Positions 56,501 to 64,000 of a stretch of 64,000 bases of DNA are shown in pieces. Location: the NCBI GenBank assembly GCA_963833505.1, contig CAWHYG010000015.1, positions 272,815-336,814 on the forward strand. Direction: 5' to 3'. Positions within the stretch are counted from its first letter, which is position 1. Each line of letters begins with the position of its first letter. The stretch comes from CAWHYG01 sp963833505. Lineage in GTDB: Bacteria > Eisenbacteria > RBG-16-71-46 > CAIMUX01. The translations under genes were made by a program, and so were the position numbers. The notes under the pieces were generated by a model. The model ran no database searches and was not told the origin of the DNA. It saw only the letters and a program-made list of their open reading frames with translations.

Positions 56501-57088
56501 CTGCCCGTAGACGACCCACCAGACGTTGGCCTGCTTTTCGATCGCCGTGTACACCAGATCCTGATCGTCGGGCAGGTTCGGATAGGAAGCGCGCAGGGCC
56601 GCGTAGATCGCCCGGCTCATGCGGTCCACCCGAGAGGCGTCGAGCGCGGCCGCGCGGGCTTCGCGCCCGGTCATCCCGGCGGGAAGAACGCCGGAGAATG
56701 CCGCCGCATCGAAGAGCGCCGGGATTGAAAGGTGGGGCAGCGCGGTGGCTACGTTCCACTCCGTATGCCAGCCCACGCCCGTGGCCGCTTCGAATTTGCG
56801 CCAGGCCGGCGTCGATGACAGCGTCGTCCGCGCGTCATCGGCGAACTTCGCTGTGTTGCCGGCCACCACCAGCCGAGTCAGATCGTCGGTCGGCGCCACG
56901 GCGCCGGCTGTCCCCGCGACCGAAAGAACACCGGCGATGACTGCAAGCGCGAGACCGATCGGAATGCGCGAGCCTTTCGAGCAGGCGCGCGCAATGAGAT
57001 TCCGAGACAATGACCCTCTGGACGTCTGGACGTGCGGTTTTCCCCGACTTCCATACCGTGCCGGGTCAGACGCTGCCATAAGCATCAT
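53582..57088 (-). CDS. Secreted M4/M36-like zinc metalloprotease with FlgD-like C-terminal module
   Basis: 1168 aa from ATG 57088 (AGGGGAGC upstream). A long positively charged lead precedes the signal segment (~45-63, IGLALAVIAGVLSVAG), followed by an FTP/PepSY-like propeptide region (~65-330). The catalytic domain has HEYGH (His511, Glu512, His515) and the downstream glutamate in 'GGQNEGMSDYIAA' (Glu533), the glu-zincin arrangement of thermolysin/fungalysin-type peptidases. Beta-sandwich modules follow, including one with 'DGAVVELSTNAGATWTEI', then an FlgD Ig module ending TSKVLVVK. It is probably self-processed and surface-sorted or released. A promoter lies about 90 bp upstream. Confidence 0.87.
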   Translation of the reverse strand: MMLMAASDPARYGSRGKPHVQTSRGSLSRNLIARACSKGSRIPIGLALAVIAGVLSVAGTAGAVAPTDDLTRLVVAGNTAKFADDARTTLSSTPAWRKFEAATGVGWHTEWNVATALPHLSIPALFDAAAFSGVLPAGMTGREARAAALDASRVDRMSRAIYAALRASYPNLPDDQDLVYTAIEKQANVWWVVYGQTAGGTPVENARADFRYSSDGRLLYLGLDLVPAAQPATATLDQAAAEQAAIQSLGQGGLSLNHLSTATGVVLASRPQHTAMAWVAPTPSAASHLVVLPVYTTNGARVDLHSAWVVRTKVSNPAARFVSWIDATDGTVLRRLNEFDYDTISGTANGDINPTTPYDPYVNLTSAHLGLTVVGVGDAVTDVNGNFSVNTPDSSPRTVTSGLGGPWGQAENQGGAQPFFSGQATPGVPFTLTFNDTNSDPASRDAFYYAMLEHDYIRAIDPTFTGMDYVVPIYTNENQTCNAYWDGYAINFFAEGGGCANTGQIQDVVEHEYGHGVTQYIYAPYAPDGGQNEGMSDYIAASMTDQPLIGRGFYGPGTYLRTCLNDTKWPAPECGGEVHCMGQIISGSLYLMRENLVAKFGHARGVSHADSLFHFARYGRSPTMEGYYFDVLAVDDNNGTLVDGTPNDQQIIEGFYDGHNLGPGWTLSIIDTPLTDTENPNGPYPVVAVFSSPANIESDSCAVYVTTQPISGGPTTGPFRVAMTPTGNIREFVGNIPGQPLGTKISYYISGACDTLGITAVDPAGAPGTQYTFNVNLDTQPPKIQHSPLYNQSYAVWPVPVAAVVTDNIGVSAVSVDWKKNGADQTSFPLNQVGNTTTYNGIFNGAVVEGDVIQYRIKAVDVSQNKNTAYFPPLGYIQFTITHDFVDNVEHGPQTWTHAVGKPGFNDQWHIDTKRSHSASHAWKFGDTGNGNYLDSSDGVLITPPIQLTTKATLSFWHWIYAESQGANQAWDGAVVELSTNAGATWTEIVPQGGYGYTIINNPASPFPPGYPCWSGSYDWRQAQFDLSAFANQTVQIRCRFGSDGAVNYEGWYVDDFDLNPGENPTDVSQGSVPPTKSGILGANPNPFGTSTRISFAVAAGSENVRLDIVDVTGRKVRTLASSRIDPGVHQLVWDGKGENGRALGSGIYFARLRAGKDEFTSKVLVVK

Positions 57089-57442
57089 GATGCTCCCCTG
57101 GTTGAATGCGCTCATGCGCAGGCGACCCCGGCCCCGGCATCCACCAGGGTCGGGCTTACCTTTTGTGACCTATGGGATTATAGCACAATTCGGGCAGCGT
57201 GGAACGCGGAATCTGACCAACGAACGCGCCTTCATCGCGCGCCATCGCGGGCGACGGCGAGATCGTGACGCCATCTCGCAGTACTCGGTAATGGATTATC
57301 ATGCAAGGGATTGTCCTAGCCGGGGTCCGCGAGCTGTCGCCTTCGACTTCTTTCGCCAATCGACCGGCTCGCCTCCGAGCGACCCGGTACGCCGCGGGCG
57401 ACATCGAGGGGCAGCCGGCCCCGAGCGTAGAGGTCAACCCGA
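57089..57442. other. Intergenic region between divergent genes
   Basis: 354 bp. Holds the minus-strand extended -10 promoter at 57177-57185. Part of the right side might encode a lost N-terminus of the DUF3160 protein in another frame; see that entry. Confidence 0.5.
57177..57185 (-). promoter_or_regulatory. Extended -10 promoter of the metalloprotease gene
   Basis: On the minus strand TGCTATAAT is a perfect extended -10 (TGNTATAAT), about 90 bp before the chosen ATG. The -35 region is weak, as is usual for extended -10 promoters. Confidence 0.65.
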
Positions 57443-59578
57443 TTGACGGAGATCCATCGGGGGCCACGGCTGAACGCACTGTTGCCCCGCGCGCAGCAAT
57501 CCCTCCACGAAGCGGACTGCCTTGGCCGCTGTCGGCAATCCATGGTCTGCAGGGTTTCGGAGCAGTATGATCGTCGTGACCGGGAACGGGATGGCCGCCA
57601 CGGGTTCGTCGTCAGCGAAAGGCTCGGCGCCCGGAGCTTCGGCGATCTCTTCTACGCGATCTACAGCCGGGACCTGCCGGTCTTCATCTCCACCGACGCC
57701 GTCCTCCACGCCTGGCACCGCACCTATGACGCCATGTTGAAGGACCTGGAGGTCAACGCGCTCATTCCGGCGCTCGACCGCATCCTGTCAGGCATGGCCG
57801 AGGCTCTGCCCAAGGCGGAGGCGGAATATCCCGAATGCCTCCGACCCAGCGCCGGAGATGCCGATCTGTTCCTCGCGGTCGGCCGATCGCTTCTGGCCGG
57901 CTCCAGGGTTCCCGCCACGCTGGCGGACATCCCGCGCCTGGATCGCGTCCTGGCCAAGGTCAGCGCAATGGGCGAAGATGCGATCGAGCTCTTCGGGCGC
58001 CCCCGATTGGAGGATTTCTCGCAGTACAAACCCCGCGGGCATTATACAGACACCCCGGCTCTCGGACAGTACTTCCGGGCCATGATGTGGTGCGGGCGCA
58101 CCGACCTGCGCGTCGCCGGGGATAGCACGGTAAGCTCTCCACGCCAGCTCGGGGCGGCTTTGATCCTGCGCGACCTGCTGCTCCGTTCCGGAGGTCTCGA
58201 GGAATGGCACAGGGTCGCCGCGCTGATCGAAGGCTTCTTCGGCCGCTCGGACTCCATGACCTTTGATCAGCTCGGAGATCTCCTGGATGCGGGCGGCCTG
58301 CATTTCCCGCAGGACTTCCGAGATCCGGGCGGTCTGACATCCCTCCAGGAACGGATCGTGGCTGCGGGAGCCGGCAGGCAGGCCGTCCGGAGCCACCTCT
58401 ATATTTCGCCCGCTCACGGGCCGGTACAGGCCGAGCTACCGGCGTCCTTCACCGTCATCGGCCAGAGATTCACCCTGGACAACTGGGCGGCGTCCAAGAT
58501 CGTGGCGGACGACATCTTCTGGGACAACGACAAGGTGCAGCGGCGGATTCCATCGGCGCTCGACCTTGCGTTTGCCGTGCTGCAAAACAGCCATGCGGTT
58601 CCCACGCTCGTCCGGAGGATGACCGCTTCCGAGGGGCTGAGTTTCCGGGACCATCTGAACTACCAGCACAATCTCGCCGCTGTTCTGGAAGTGATCGACC
58701 GGCGGCCTCGCGATACGTGGGACGAGAGCCTCTATTCGCTCTGGCTGAGTTGTCCACGTGAGCTGTCCGCGCCGACCACCGACCCCAGGTTTCCCGACAT
58801 CATGCGGACGTCGGCCTGGGCGGACAAGACCCTGAACACCCAGCTCGCCTCCTGGACCGAGCTGCGCCACGATACCGTCCTCTATGCCAAGCAATCGGTG
58901 ACGATCGTCGCCACGTGCGACTACCCCGCCGGCTACGTGGAACCGCGGCCGGAATTCTGGCGGCGGTTCCAGCGCATGGCCGAGTGGGGCGCCGACCTCA
59001 TGGAGCGCACCTCCCTGCCGGAAACGCCTTCGGCGTCGTCCCGGAACGCCGCCGATCGTGCCGCGTTCCTGCGCAATTTCGCGCACCAGCTTTCGATCCT
59101 GGCTTGGATCTCCGACAAGGAACTTGCCGGCCTCGACCTGAGCGCGGAGGAGACTCTCTTCCTGAAGGATGTCGTCGAAGTTCACCGGAGCAGTGGCCCG
59201 CCCGGCTATCGCGGTTGGTATCCCGGGCTCTTCTACGACGGAGGACCGGACTGCGCGAAGTACGATGCGCTGGTGGCGGACGTCCACACGGATCCTCCGG
59301 CCGGTGTTCCGATGTGGAGCGGCTTCAAGGAAGAGGAGGATCCGGGCTGCATCCTGGAAGAGGCCACGGGCGGGGTCGAGCTTTTCCTGGGGGCATTCAA
59401 CTGTGGCGGCAACCGGACGGTCTATGCCGGTCCCGTCCTCAGTCACTACGAATGGCAGACCGCGATCGACGTCCGGCTGACTGACGAGGACTGGCGGGGC
59501 ATCCTGGCCAATGGCGGCCGACCGGCGCAGCCGGACTGGACGGTGAGCTACCTCGTCCCGGCTCCGCCGTCGCCGTAA
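57443..59578 (+). CDS. DUF3160-domain protein
   Basis: 711 aa by the open frame, start uncertain (TTG 57443 or later). From residue ~53 it matches DUF3160: 'GFVVSERLGARSFGDLFYAI', 'DLPVFISTDAVLHAWHRTYD'; later 'SQYKPRGHYTDTPALGQYFR', 'WTELRHDTVLYAKQSVT', 'YVEPRPEFWRRFQRMAEW' and 'DVHTDPPAG'. These proteins are usually secreted or periplasmic and of unknown function. The first ~50 residues here (several Cys and Arg, no signal peptide) do not look like the family, so the true N-terminus may be shifted out of frame or truncated. Confidence 0.75.
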   Translation: MTEIHRGPRLNALLPRAQQSLHEADCLGRCRQSMVCRVSEQYDRRDRERDGRHGFVVSERLGARSFGDLFYAIYSRDLPVFISTDAVLHAWHRTYDAMLKDLEVNALIPALDRILSGMAEALPKAEAEYPECLRPSAGDADLFLAVGRSLLAGSRVPATLADIPRLDRVLAKVSAMGEDAIELFGRPRLEDFSQYKPRGHYTDTPALGQYFRAMMWCGRTDLRVAGDSTVSSPRQLGAALILRDLLLRSGGLEEWHRVAALIEGFFGRSDSMTFDQLGDLLDAGGLHFPQDFRDPGGLTSLQERIVAAGAGRQAVRSHLYISPAHGPVQAELPASFTVIGQRFTLDNWAASKIVADDIFWDNDKVQRRIPSALDLAFAVLQNSHAVPTLVRRMTASEGLSFRDHLNYQHNLAAVLEVIDRRPRDTWDESLYSLWLSCPRELSAPTTDPRFPDIMRTSAWADKTLNTQLASWTELRHDTVLYAKQSVTIVATCDYPAGYVEPRPEFWRRFQRMAEWGADLMERTSLPETPSASSRNAADRAAFLRNFAHQLSILAWISDKELAGLDLSAEETLFLKDVVEVHRSSGPPGYRGWYPGLFYDGGPDCAKYDALVADVHTDPPAGVPMWSGFKEEEDPGCILEEATGGVELFLGAFNCGGNRTVYAGPVLSHYEWQTAIDVRLTDEDWRGILANGGRPAQPDWTVSYLVPAPPSP

Positions 59579-59599
59579 CCCTCGCGCCGTTTGCGATGA
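59577..59599. repeat. 23-bp direct repeat, copy 1
   Basis: AACCCTCGCGCCGTTTGCGATGA, repeated exactly at 59644-59666. Copy 1 begins on the stop codon of the DUF3160 gene. Confidence 0.9.
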
Positions 59600-59923
59600 C
59601 CGGCCCGACCTTGGGCTGCCTCGTCCCCGGGCAACCGCCCTAGAACCCTCGCGCCGTTTGCGATGAATCCGACCGTGTCCCGGGCTATGATCGGAGCTGT
59701 TCAGGGTCGGATGCGACCGTCGATTGCCGGGTTTGAATCCGCCGGATGGTGAGTGTGGTCGCGGACCGCACGGAGTGATCACCGGACGGTACAGGCGACC
59801 GCGCGAAGTGATCCCTGTATTATCAACGCGACCGCGCAAGGCTCAACGCCGTCAGGGCTTGATAGCACGTGTCCTACCCCGTAACGGATTCACGCATCAA
59901 GACGTCCAACAAGAGGTGAGGGT
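59579..59923. other. Repeat-bearing intergenic region
   Basis: 345 bp without a gene. Besides the 23-bp repeat, three degenerate ~33-bp units (GCGGACCGCACGGAGTGATC, GCGACCGCGCGAAGTGATC, GCGACCGCGCAAGGCTC) lie at about 59760-59845. A 'GGGTTTGAATCC' at 59729 is not part of a tRNA. Confidence 0.6.
59644..59666. repeat. 23-bp direct repeat, copy 2
   Basis: Exact second copy of the 23-mer at 59577-59599, 67 bp downstream. Confidence 0.9.
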
Positions 59924-61090
59924 ATGTCCGACAAGCCTGAGGCGCCCCCGCTGAACCGGGATGAGATCCTGCGTTACAGCCGCCACCTGATCATGCCCGA
60001 GGTCACCCTGGCCGGGCAGAGACGACTCAAGGCGGCCCGCGTGCTCGTGGTCGGCGCGGGCGGACTGGGCTCTCCGCTGTCGCTCTATCTGGCCGCCGCC
60101 GGCGTCGGGCGGATCGGCCTGGTCGACTTTGACACCGTCGATCTGACCAACATCCAGCGGCAGATCCTCTACTCCACCTCGGACGTGGGCCGCCCCAAGC
60201 TCGACGCGGCCGCGGCGCGGCTGCGGGCGCTCAATCCGGACATTGAGATCGTGCCTTACCCATTTCGGCTCGAAAGCGGAAACGTGATGGAGGTCGTGAC
60301 GGAATGCGACGTCGTCGCCGACGGAACGGACAACTTCCCTACCCGATATCTGGTCAACGACGCCTGCGTGCTGGCGGGCAAGCCCAACGTCTACGCCAGC
60401 ATCTTCCGTTTCGAGGGCCAGGTGTCCGTGTTCGATGCGGCGCGCGGTCCGTGCTACCGGTGTCTGTTCCCCGAGCCTCCGCCTGCCGGGCTCGTTCCCT
60501 CCTGCGCGGAAGGGGGCGTGCTGGGCGTCCTGCCCGGAATCGTCGGGTCGCTCCAGGCGCTCGAGGTGCTCAAGCTGATTCTCGGCTGCGGCGAGCCGCT
60601 GATCGGCCGGCTGGTTCTCTTCGACGCGCTCGAGTTCCAGTTTCGTGAGCTCAGGATCGCGAAGGACCCGCATTGTCCCGTTTGCGGCCAGTCGCCCACG
60701 ATTCGCGCCCCGATCGACTACGAGGATTTCTGCGGCGTCCGCGGCGAGGAGGCGCAGATGGCCGCCATGGGCGTTCCGGCCATCACGGTGGAGGACTTCC
60801 GGGACCGGCGCGCTCGCGGGGAGGCGCTCGAGCTGATCGACGTGCGCGAGCCGCACGAGCGCGAGATCGCGTGCATCGACGGTTCCCGACTGATCCCGGT
60901 CCATGAGCTTCCCGCTCATCTGAGCGAGCTCGATTCCGCCCGGACCTACGTGATCCACTGCCACCACGGAGTACGAAGCATCCAGGCCGCCGGCTTCCTG
61001 CAGGCGGCGGGGTTTCGCAGGTTGTACATCCTGGCGGGAGGGATCGACGCCTGGGCGGCGCGGATCGATCCATCGCTTCCACGGTATTGA
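59924..61090 (+). CDS. moeB: MoeB/ThiF-type adenylyltransferase fused to a rhodanese domain
   Basis: 388 aa with AGAGGTGAGGGT upstream of ATG 59924. The E1-like domain has the ATP loop 'VLVVGAGGLGSPLSLYLAAA', 'DLTNIQRQILYSTSDVG', 'ADGTDNFPTRYLVND', zinc cysteines CYRC and CPVC, and the conserved cysteine in 'SCAEGGVLGVLPG'. The C-terminal rhodanese domain (~285-388) keeps its active cysteine in 'YVIHCHHGVRSIQAAGF'. These fusions adenylate a small sulfur-carrier protein's C-terminal glycine and help make it a thiocarboxylate for molybdopterin, thiamine, cysteine or thio-tRNA synthesis. No carrier gene is adjacent, so the pathway is open. Confidence 0.9.
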   Translation: MSDKPEAPPLNRDEILRYSRHLIMPEVTLAGQRRLKAARVLVVGAGGLGSPLSLYLAAAGVGRIGLVDFDTVDLTNIQRQILYSTSDVGRPKLDAAAARLRALNPDIEIVPYPFRLESGNVMEVVTECDVVADGTDNFPTRYLVNDACVLAGKPNVYASIFRFEGQVSVFDAARGPCYRCLFPEPPPAGLVPSCAEGGVLGVLPGIVGSLQALEVLKLILGCGEPLIGRLVLFDALEFQFRELRIAKDPHCPVCGQSPTIRAPIDYEDFCGVRGEEAQMAAMGVPAITVEDFRDRRARGEALELIDVREPHEREIACIDGSRLIPVHELPAHLSELDSARTYVIHCHHGVRSIQAAGFLQAAGFRRLYILAGGIDAWAARIDPSLPRY

Positions 61091-61127
61091 ATGGTCTTCC
61101 GGATGCCATAGCCAGCGCGCAATGACC

Positions 61128-62901
61128 CTACGGGCCGGGCCTTGGCGCCCTCCGGGCGCAGTACTCGCGAAAAGCCCCGGCCGCCGTCGAGTCCGACTCA
61201 CCTTCGCGCGAGAGAACGAGAATGCCGTCCCGGAAGTAACGGATCCGATAGCCTCGATCCCCCGTGAAATGGATCGCGCCGGCCATGGGCTCGCGGCGGG
61301 AGATGAAATCACGGTCGTCGGAGAGATCGAAGATGACCCAGCTCTTGTCCGGCGCATCGGCCGCGCCCATGTAGACGTAGAGATACGGCCGCGCCGAAAA
61401 ATGCGGCGCCAGGTCGTTGCTCGCCAGCAGGTCGGCCTGCGGCGGGATCAGACGGGCGGCCTCCGCGAAGGCGGCGCGATTCGGCCTGGATGTGACGCCA
61501 TCCACGACGGTATAGGGGGCGGGCACCGTCTTGAGCGCGGCAGGATCCGCCCAGTTCGCTCCGACCAGGGAGAACAGAAGCCCGCCGAAAATCCATCCGC
61601 GCGCCACGCCGGCAGACTTGAGCCGGCGGCTTCCCTCCAGCGCGGCCCAGAAGAGGAGGGCCAGGATGGGCATGTTGTACTGGAAGTAGATCGAGTTCTG
61701 GCAAAGGCTGCTCGACGCGAAGGAGATCGCGAGATTCGGCAGGGCCAAGAGCGCGATTCCGGGCGCAAGGAGCGGCAGGCCCGCCATCGGCCAGAGAAGC
61801 TGCCAGGGGAAGAACACCCGGCGCACTCGATGGTAGTGACCGGCGAGGCCGGTCCAGGGCCGGGTCAGGAACGTGCGCAAGATTGCGCTCGGAGTGCCTC
61901 CCAGCCAGACGTACCGCTCCAGCGTGTCGGACGACGCGCCCCCGCGCATGTGCGGGATCACCCAGTAAAGCGCGAACACGGACCAGGCGAACGCACCCCC
62001 GGCGATCAGGCTTCCCCAAAGACGGCGCTTCCGGGCGAAGAAAGCCCAGATGCCGATGGCCGCGACGGCGATCCCGATCTCTTCTCGGGTCGCCGCAGAA
62101 AGCACGAGCCAGAAGGTGGCTCGCCCCCATCGCTCGTCGTCCATCGAGTCGATCGCCGCCAGGAGAAACGGCAGCGCCAGGATCATCTCGTGAAAGTCGT
62201 ACTTGTTCGTGAAACCGATCGCCGGGCAGAGCAGATAGACCGCGCTAAAGATCACGCCTTCGAGCGGACCGCCTCGCCGGCGCGCCAGCCGATACAGAGG
62301 CCAGGCGCCCAGAGCCAGCACGACGCTCTGTGCAATGAGGAGAATCCGCACGTCATCCCAGATCCAGAGCAGCGGCGCAAAGATCGGCATGGTGAGGCAG
62401 ACATGGTCTCCCAGGTAGTTCTTCACCTCGATGGACGCCCCGAAGCCTCGCCCGTGGGCCAGGCTCCAGAATGACCTGATGCTGGATGGCCAGGTCATAG
62501 CCCCCGGAGTTGAGCGCCAGATGCCGGAGGACGGAGAGGACCGACCAGACCAGCGCATAGGCGATCATCATCCCGGCGACCAGAAGCCCGGCACGCCGGC
62601 CCGTCAGGCGCGCCTCCGCGGCGGCGAAAACCGTCTCGAGCCGCTTCGACACCCCTGACCCGAATCCGCGTGAAAATCGCGCCGCGATCGAGATGACGGC
62701 GACGGCGGCAAAGAACACGGCGGCCTTGATCAAGACCGCGATGAGGTCGCGCCCCTGGTCCCGTGAAACCGGGATCGCCGCCAGCGTGGCGATCAAGGCC
62801 GCAACGGCCAGAATCGGCAGCAGGCCGGATAGGCGCCTGGAGAAACGGCCGCCGGTTGCCCGGCTCGCGCCTTCGTTCCCGTGCCCGGGAGAGTCTTCCA
62901 T
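61128..62901 (-). CDS. DUF2079 multi-pass membrane protein, interrupted by a +1 frameshift
   Basis: About 590 aa after repair, from ATG 62901. It has many hydrophobic helices and the DUF2079 hallmark 'GGYDLAIQHQVFWSLAHGRG' followed by 'ASIEVKNYLGDHVCLTMPIF', 'NKYDFHEMILALPFLLAAID' and 'SAATREEIGIAVAAIG'. The family resembles GT-C membrane glycosyltransferases, but no activity has been set for it that I know of. An extra base at 62472 breaks the frame inside the hallmark (CAGGTC-A-TTCTGGAGC); deleting it restores QVFWSLAHG. The 37 bp before the gene are close to its stop-side neighbour; it converges with moeB. Confidence 0.82.
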
Positions 62902-62930
62902 GAACGGGATTGTACGACCGGCTGGATGGC

Positions 62931-62966
62931 CGGCTCAAGCTGCGCTCCGGGCACCGGTTCGTTGAA
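62931..62966. repeat. Partial duplicate of the 3' end of the radical SAM gene
   Basis: GGCCGGCTCAAGCTGCGCTC...CCGGTTCGTT closely matches 63087-63122 (CGCCAGCTCAAGCTGAGCTC...CCGGTTCGTA), the last codons of the neighbouring gene. On the minus strand both read E-P-x-P-G-A-Q-L-E-x-A-I. Confidence 0.6.
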
Positions 62967-63079
62967 ACCGGCCGGCTGGCCTCGTCCGGTGCGAGCGGCG
63001 CCTGCCGCAACTCGCCGGCGCGGCCCTTTCCCTCTGGACCTCTCAGAACGATCGTGCCGGCACCGAATGACGCATCATG

Positions 63080-64000
63080 TCAGATCGCCAGCTCAAGCTG
63101 AGCTCCGGGGCCCGGTTCGTAGACGCGCCCCGAGGAAGGCTCGGGGAATCCCGCTTCGCGCCGCAGGTCGGCGAATCGCGTCCGGAGCAGCCGCCGATAG
63201 GCCGCTCGGGCCGCCATGACCATCATCAGGAGAGCCTGGCCCTGGCTGCCGTCTGCGTGAGTCGCCCTCTCGTCGCTTCCGAGCGAACCCGCCTCATCGT
63301 ACAGACGCCGGTAGACGCCCGTAAGATGGGGAAAGTGCCGTTCGAGGACCGGCAGGAAACTGCGCCGGGCCGCTGAGCCGAGACGCAGCAGATCCCCGTG
63401 GGCCTCTTCCGCCCCGGCTTCGCGGGCGCGCCGCAGCAGCCGGAGGAGATCGTCGGGCGCGTCGGTGATTCCGGGATAGATCGGCATCACGAAGACGGAG
63501 GTCGAAATGCCCGCCTGCGCCAGCCGGCGCAGCGTCTCGAGCCGCCGCAGCGGCGATGGCGCACGAGACTCGAGCCGCCGCGCGAGGTCAAGAAGCAGCG
63601 TCGTCATGGAGAGGTTGACCCGCACCTTGCGATCCCGGCTGATTTCCCGGAGCAGGTCGAGGTCCTCGAGCACCAACGGGCTCTTCGTCGTGATGGAAAG
63701 CTCCAGGTCGGGGCATCGCGCCAGCACTTCGAGAATCCGGCGAGTGATCCGGAAGTGCCTTTCCGCCGGCTGGTAGGGATCGGTCACGGTTCCGATCGCG
63801 ACCGGCCGTCCTTTCAGGATCCCCGGCTTCAGGGATTCGCGCAGGATCTCCGCGGCTTGAAGCTTCACGTAGATCCGCCGTTCGAACTCCTCCGGCCTCC
63901 GGTGCTCGAGAAACTCGTGCGTATAACGAGCGAAGCAGGCCCCGCAGGCGAATTCGCAGCCGCGATAGGGGTTGATCGTCCAGAAGAAGGGCAGGGTCTT
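63080..64000 (-). CDS. Radical SAM protein (SPL-like / PA0069 family), 5' end outside the window
   Basis: 306 residues visible, open at base 64000. The first part reads 'TINPYRGCEFACGACFARYT', with the CX3CX2C motif that binds the radical-SAM [4Fe-4S] cluster, then 'VAIGTVTDPYQPAERHFRIT', 'ELSITTKSPLVLEDLDLLRE' and 'STSVFVMPIYPGITDAPDDL'. This matches the spore-photoproduct-lyase-like radical SAM group often named PA0069 family, whose reaction is not settled. The N-terminus is missing. It is the first gene of a minus-strand pair with the DUF2079 gene. Confidence 0.85.
   Translation of the reverse strand, partial: KTLPFFWTINPYRGCEFACGACFARYTHEFLEHRRPEEFERRIYVKLQAAEILRESLKPGILKGRPVAIGTVTDPYQPAERHFRITRRILEVLARCPDLELSITTKSPLVLEDLDLLREISRDRKVRVNLSMTTLLLDLARRLESRAPSPLRRLETLRRLAQAGISTSVFVMPIYPGITDAPDDLLRLLRRAREAGAEEAHGDLLRLGSAARRSFLPVLERHFPHLTGVYRRLYDEAGSLGSDERATHADGSQGQALLMMVMAARAAYRRLLRTRFADLRREAGFPEPSSGRVYEPGPGAQLELAI

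Noticed and set aside
53288..56728. Long plus-strand open frames opposite the metalloprotease
   Set aside because: Translations are Arg/Val/Gly-rich without domains; the minus strand has HEYGH, a promoter and a ribosome site.
59725..59745. GGGTTTGAATCC resembling a tRNA T-arm
   Set aside because: No acceptor, D or anticodon stem can be built around it; likewise GGTTCGATTC at 10936.

Overview
The window is GC-rich, densely coded chromosomal DNA from an uncultured-looking, diderm bacterium. Several secreted proteins end in an FlgD-like Ig module of the kind used as a C-terminal sorting domain. There is a family of 'GACC' cysteine-repeat exoproteins, many large secreted peptidases and beta-propeller proteins, and little operonic metabolism. 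Together these suggest the FCB side of the tree, with Candidatus Eisenbacteria (Eiseniibacteriota) or a relative the best guess. This assignment is inferred from protein style only; no rRNA or tRNA gene was found.

Layout. 1-4.0 kb: a truncated prenyltransferase-like gene, a secreted thioredoxin-like gene with a frameshift, and an ADP-forming acyl-CoA synthetase with a frameshift. 4.2-10.4 kb: an S9 prolyl oligopeptidase, a 200-bp direct-repeat pair, a sugar-nucleotide N-acetyltransferase, a PAP2 phosphatase and a large exported protein. 11.1-17.4 kb: a tightly overlapping operon of six-heme cytochrome c, HybA-like FeS subunit, HybB/NrfD-like quinone subunit, heme-motif histidine kinase, CheY-like regulator and a REC-GcvH-like regulator. 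It looks like a membrane redox module with its own redox-sensing relay. 17.8-21.8 kb: a secreted FlgD-tailed protein, then a divergent pair of RIC/YtfE iron-sulfur repair protein and NorR-type activator, with a sigma-54 promoter in front of RIC (nitrosative stress response).

21.9-31.0 kb: three paralogous GACC-repeat exoprotein genes (701, 693 and 1428 aa) on the minus strand behind a good sigma-70 promoter, with a conserved 84-nt leader and a decayed fourth copy. 31.4-39.2 kb: a lipoprotein, KdpDE without KdpFABC, DinB-like and GNAT proteins, a frameshifted MscS channel and another lipoprotein. 39.2-46.8 kb: a BNR/propeller protein, an S53 peptidase and a D-x-x-G-N-D-x-Y repeat protein, all exported. 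47.2-51.7 kb: two GT4 glycosyltransferases, MscL with a zinc ribbon, a zinc alcohol dehydrogenase and, just upstream of it, a small SelW/Rdx gene whose CxxC motif is encoded as CxxU (in-frame TGA). A bacterial SECIS-like hairpin with loop GGUCU follows the TGA. 51.9-64 kb: a membrane-anchored protein, an outer-membrane barrel candidate, an M4/M36-like metalloprotease, a DUF3160 protein, MoeB-rhodanese, a DUF2079 membrane protein (frameshifted) and a radical SAM protein cut by the window end.

The most notable items are the selenoprotein gene with its SECIS; the GACC-repeat array with a shared C-terminal 'TWGRIKSLY' tail; the histidine kinase with a zinc-ribbon-like insertion inside its ATPase domain; and five genes each broken by exactly one extra base.
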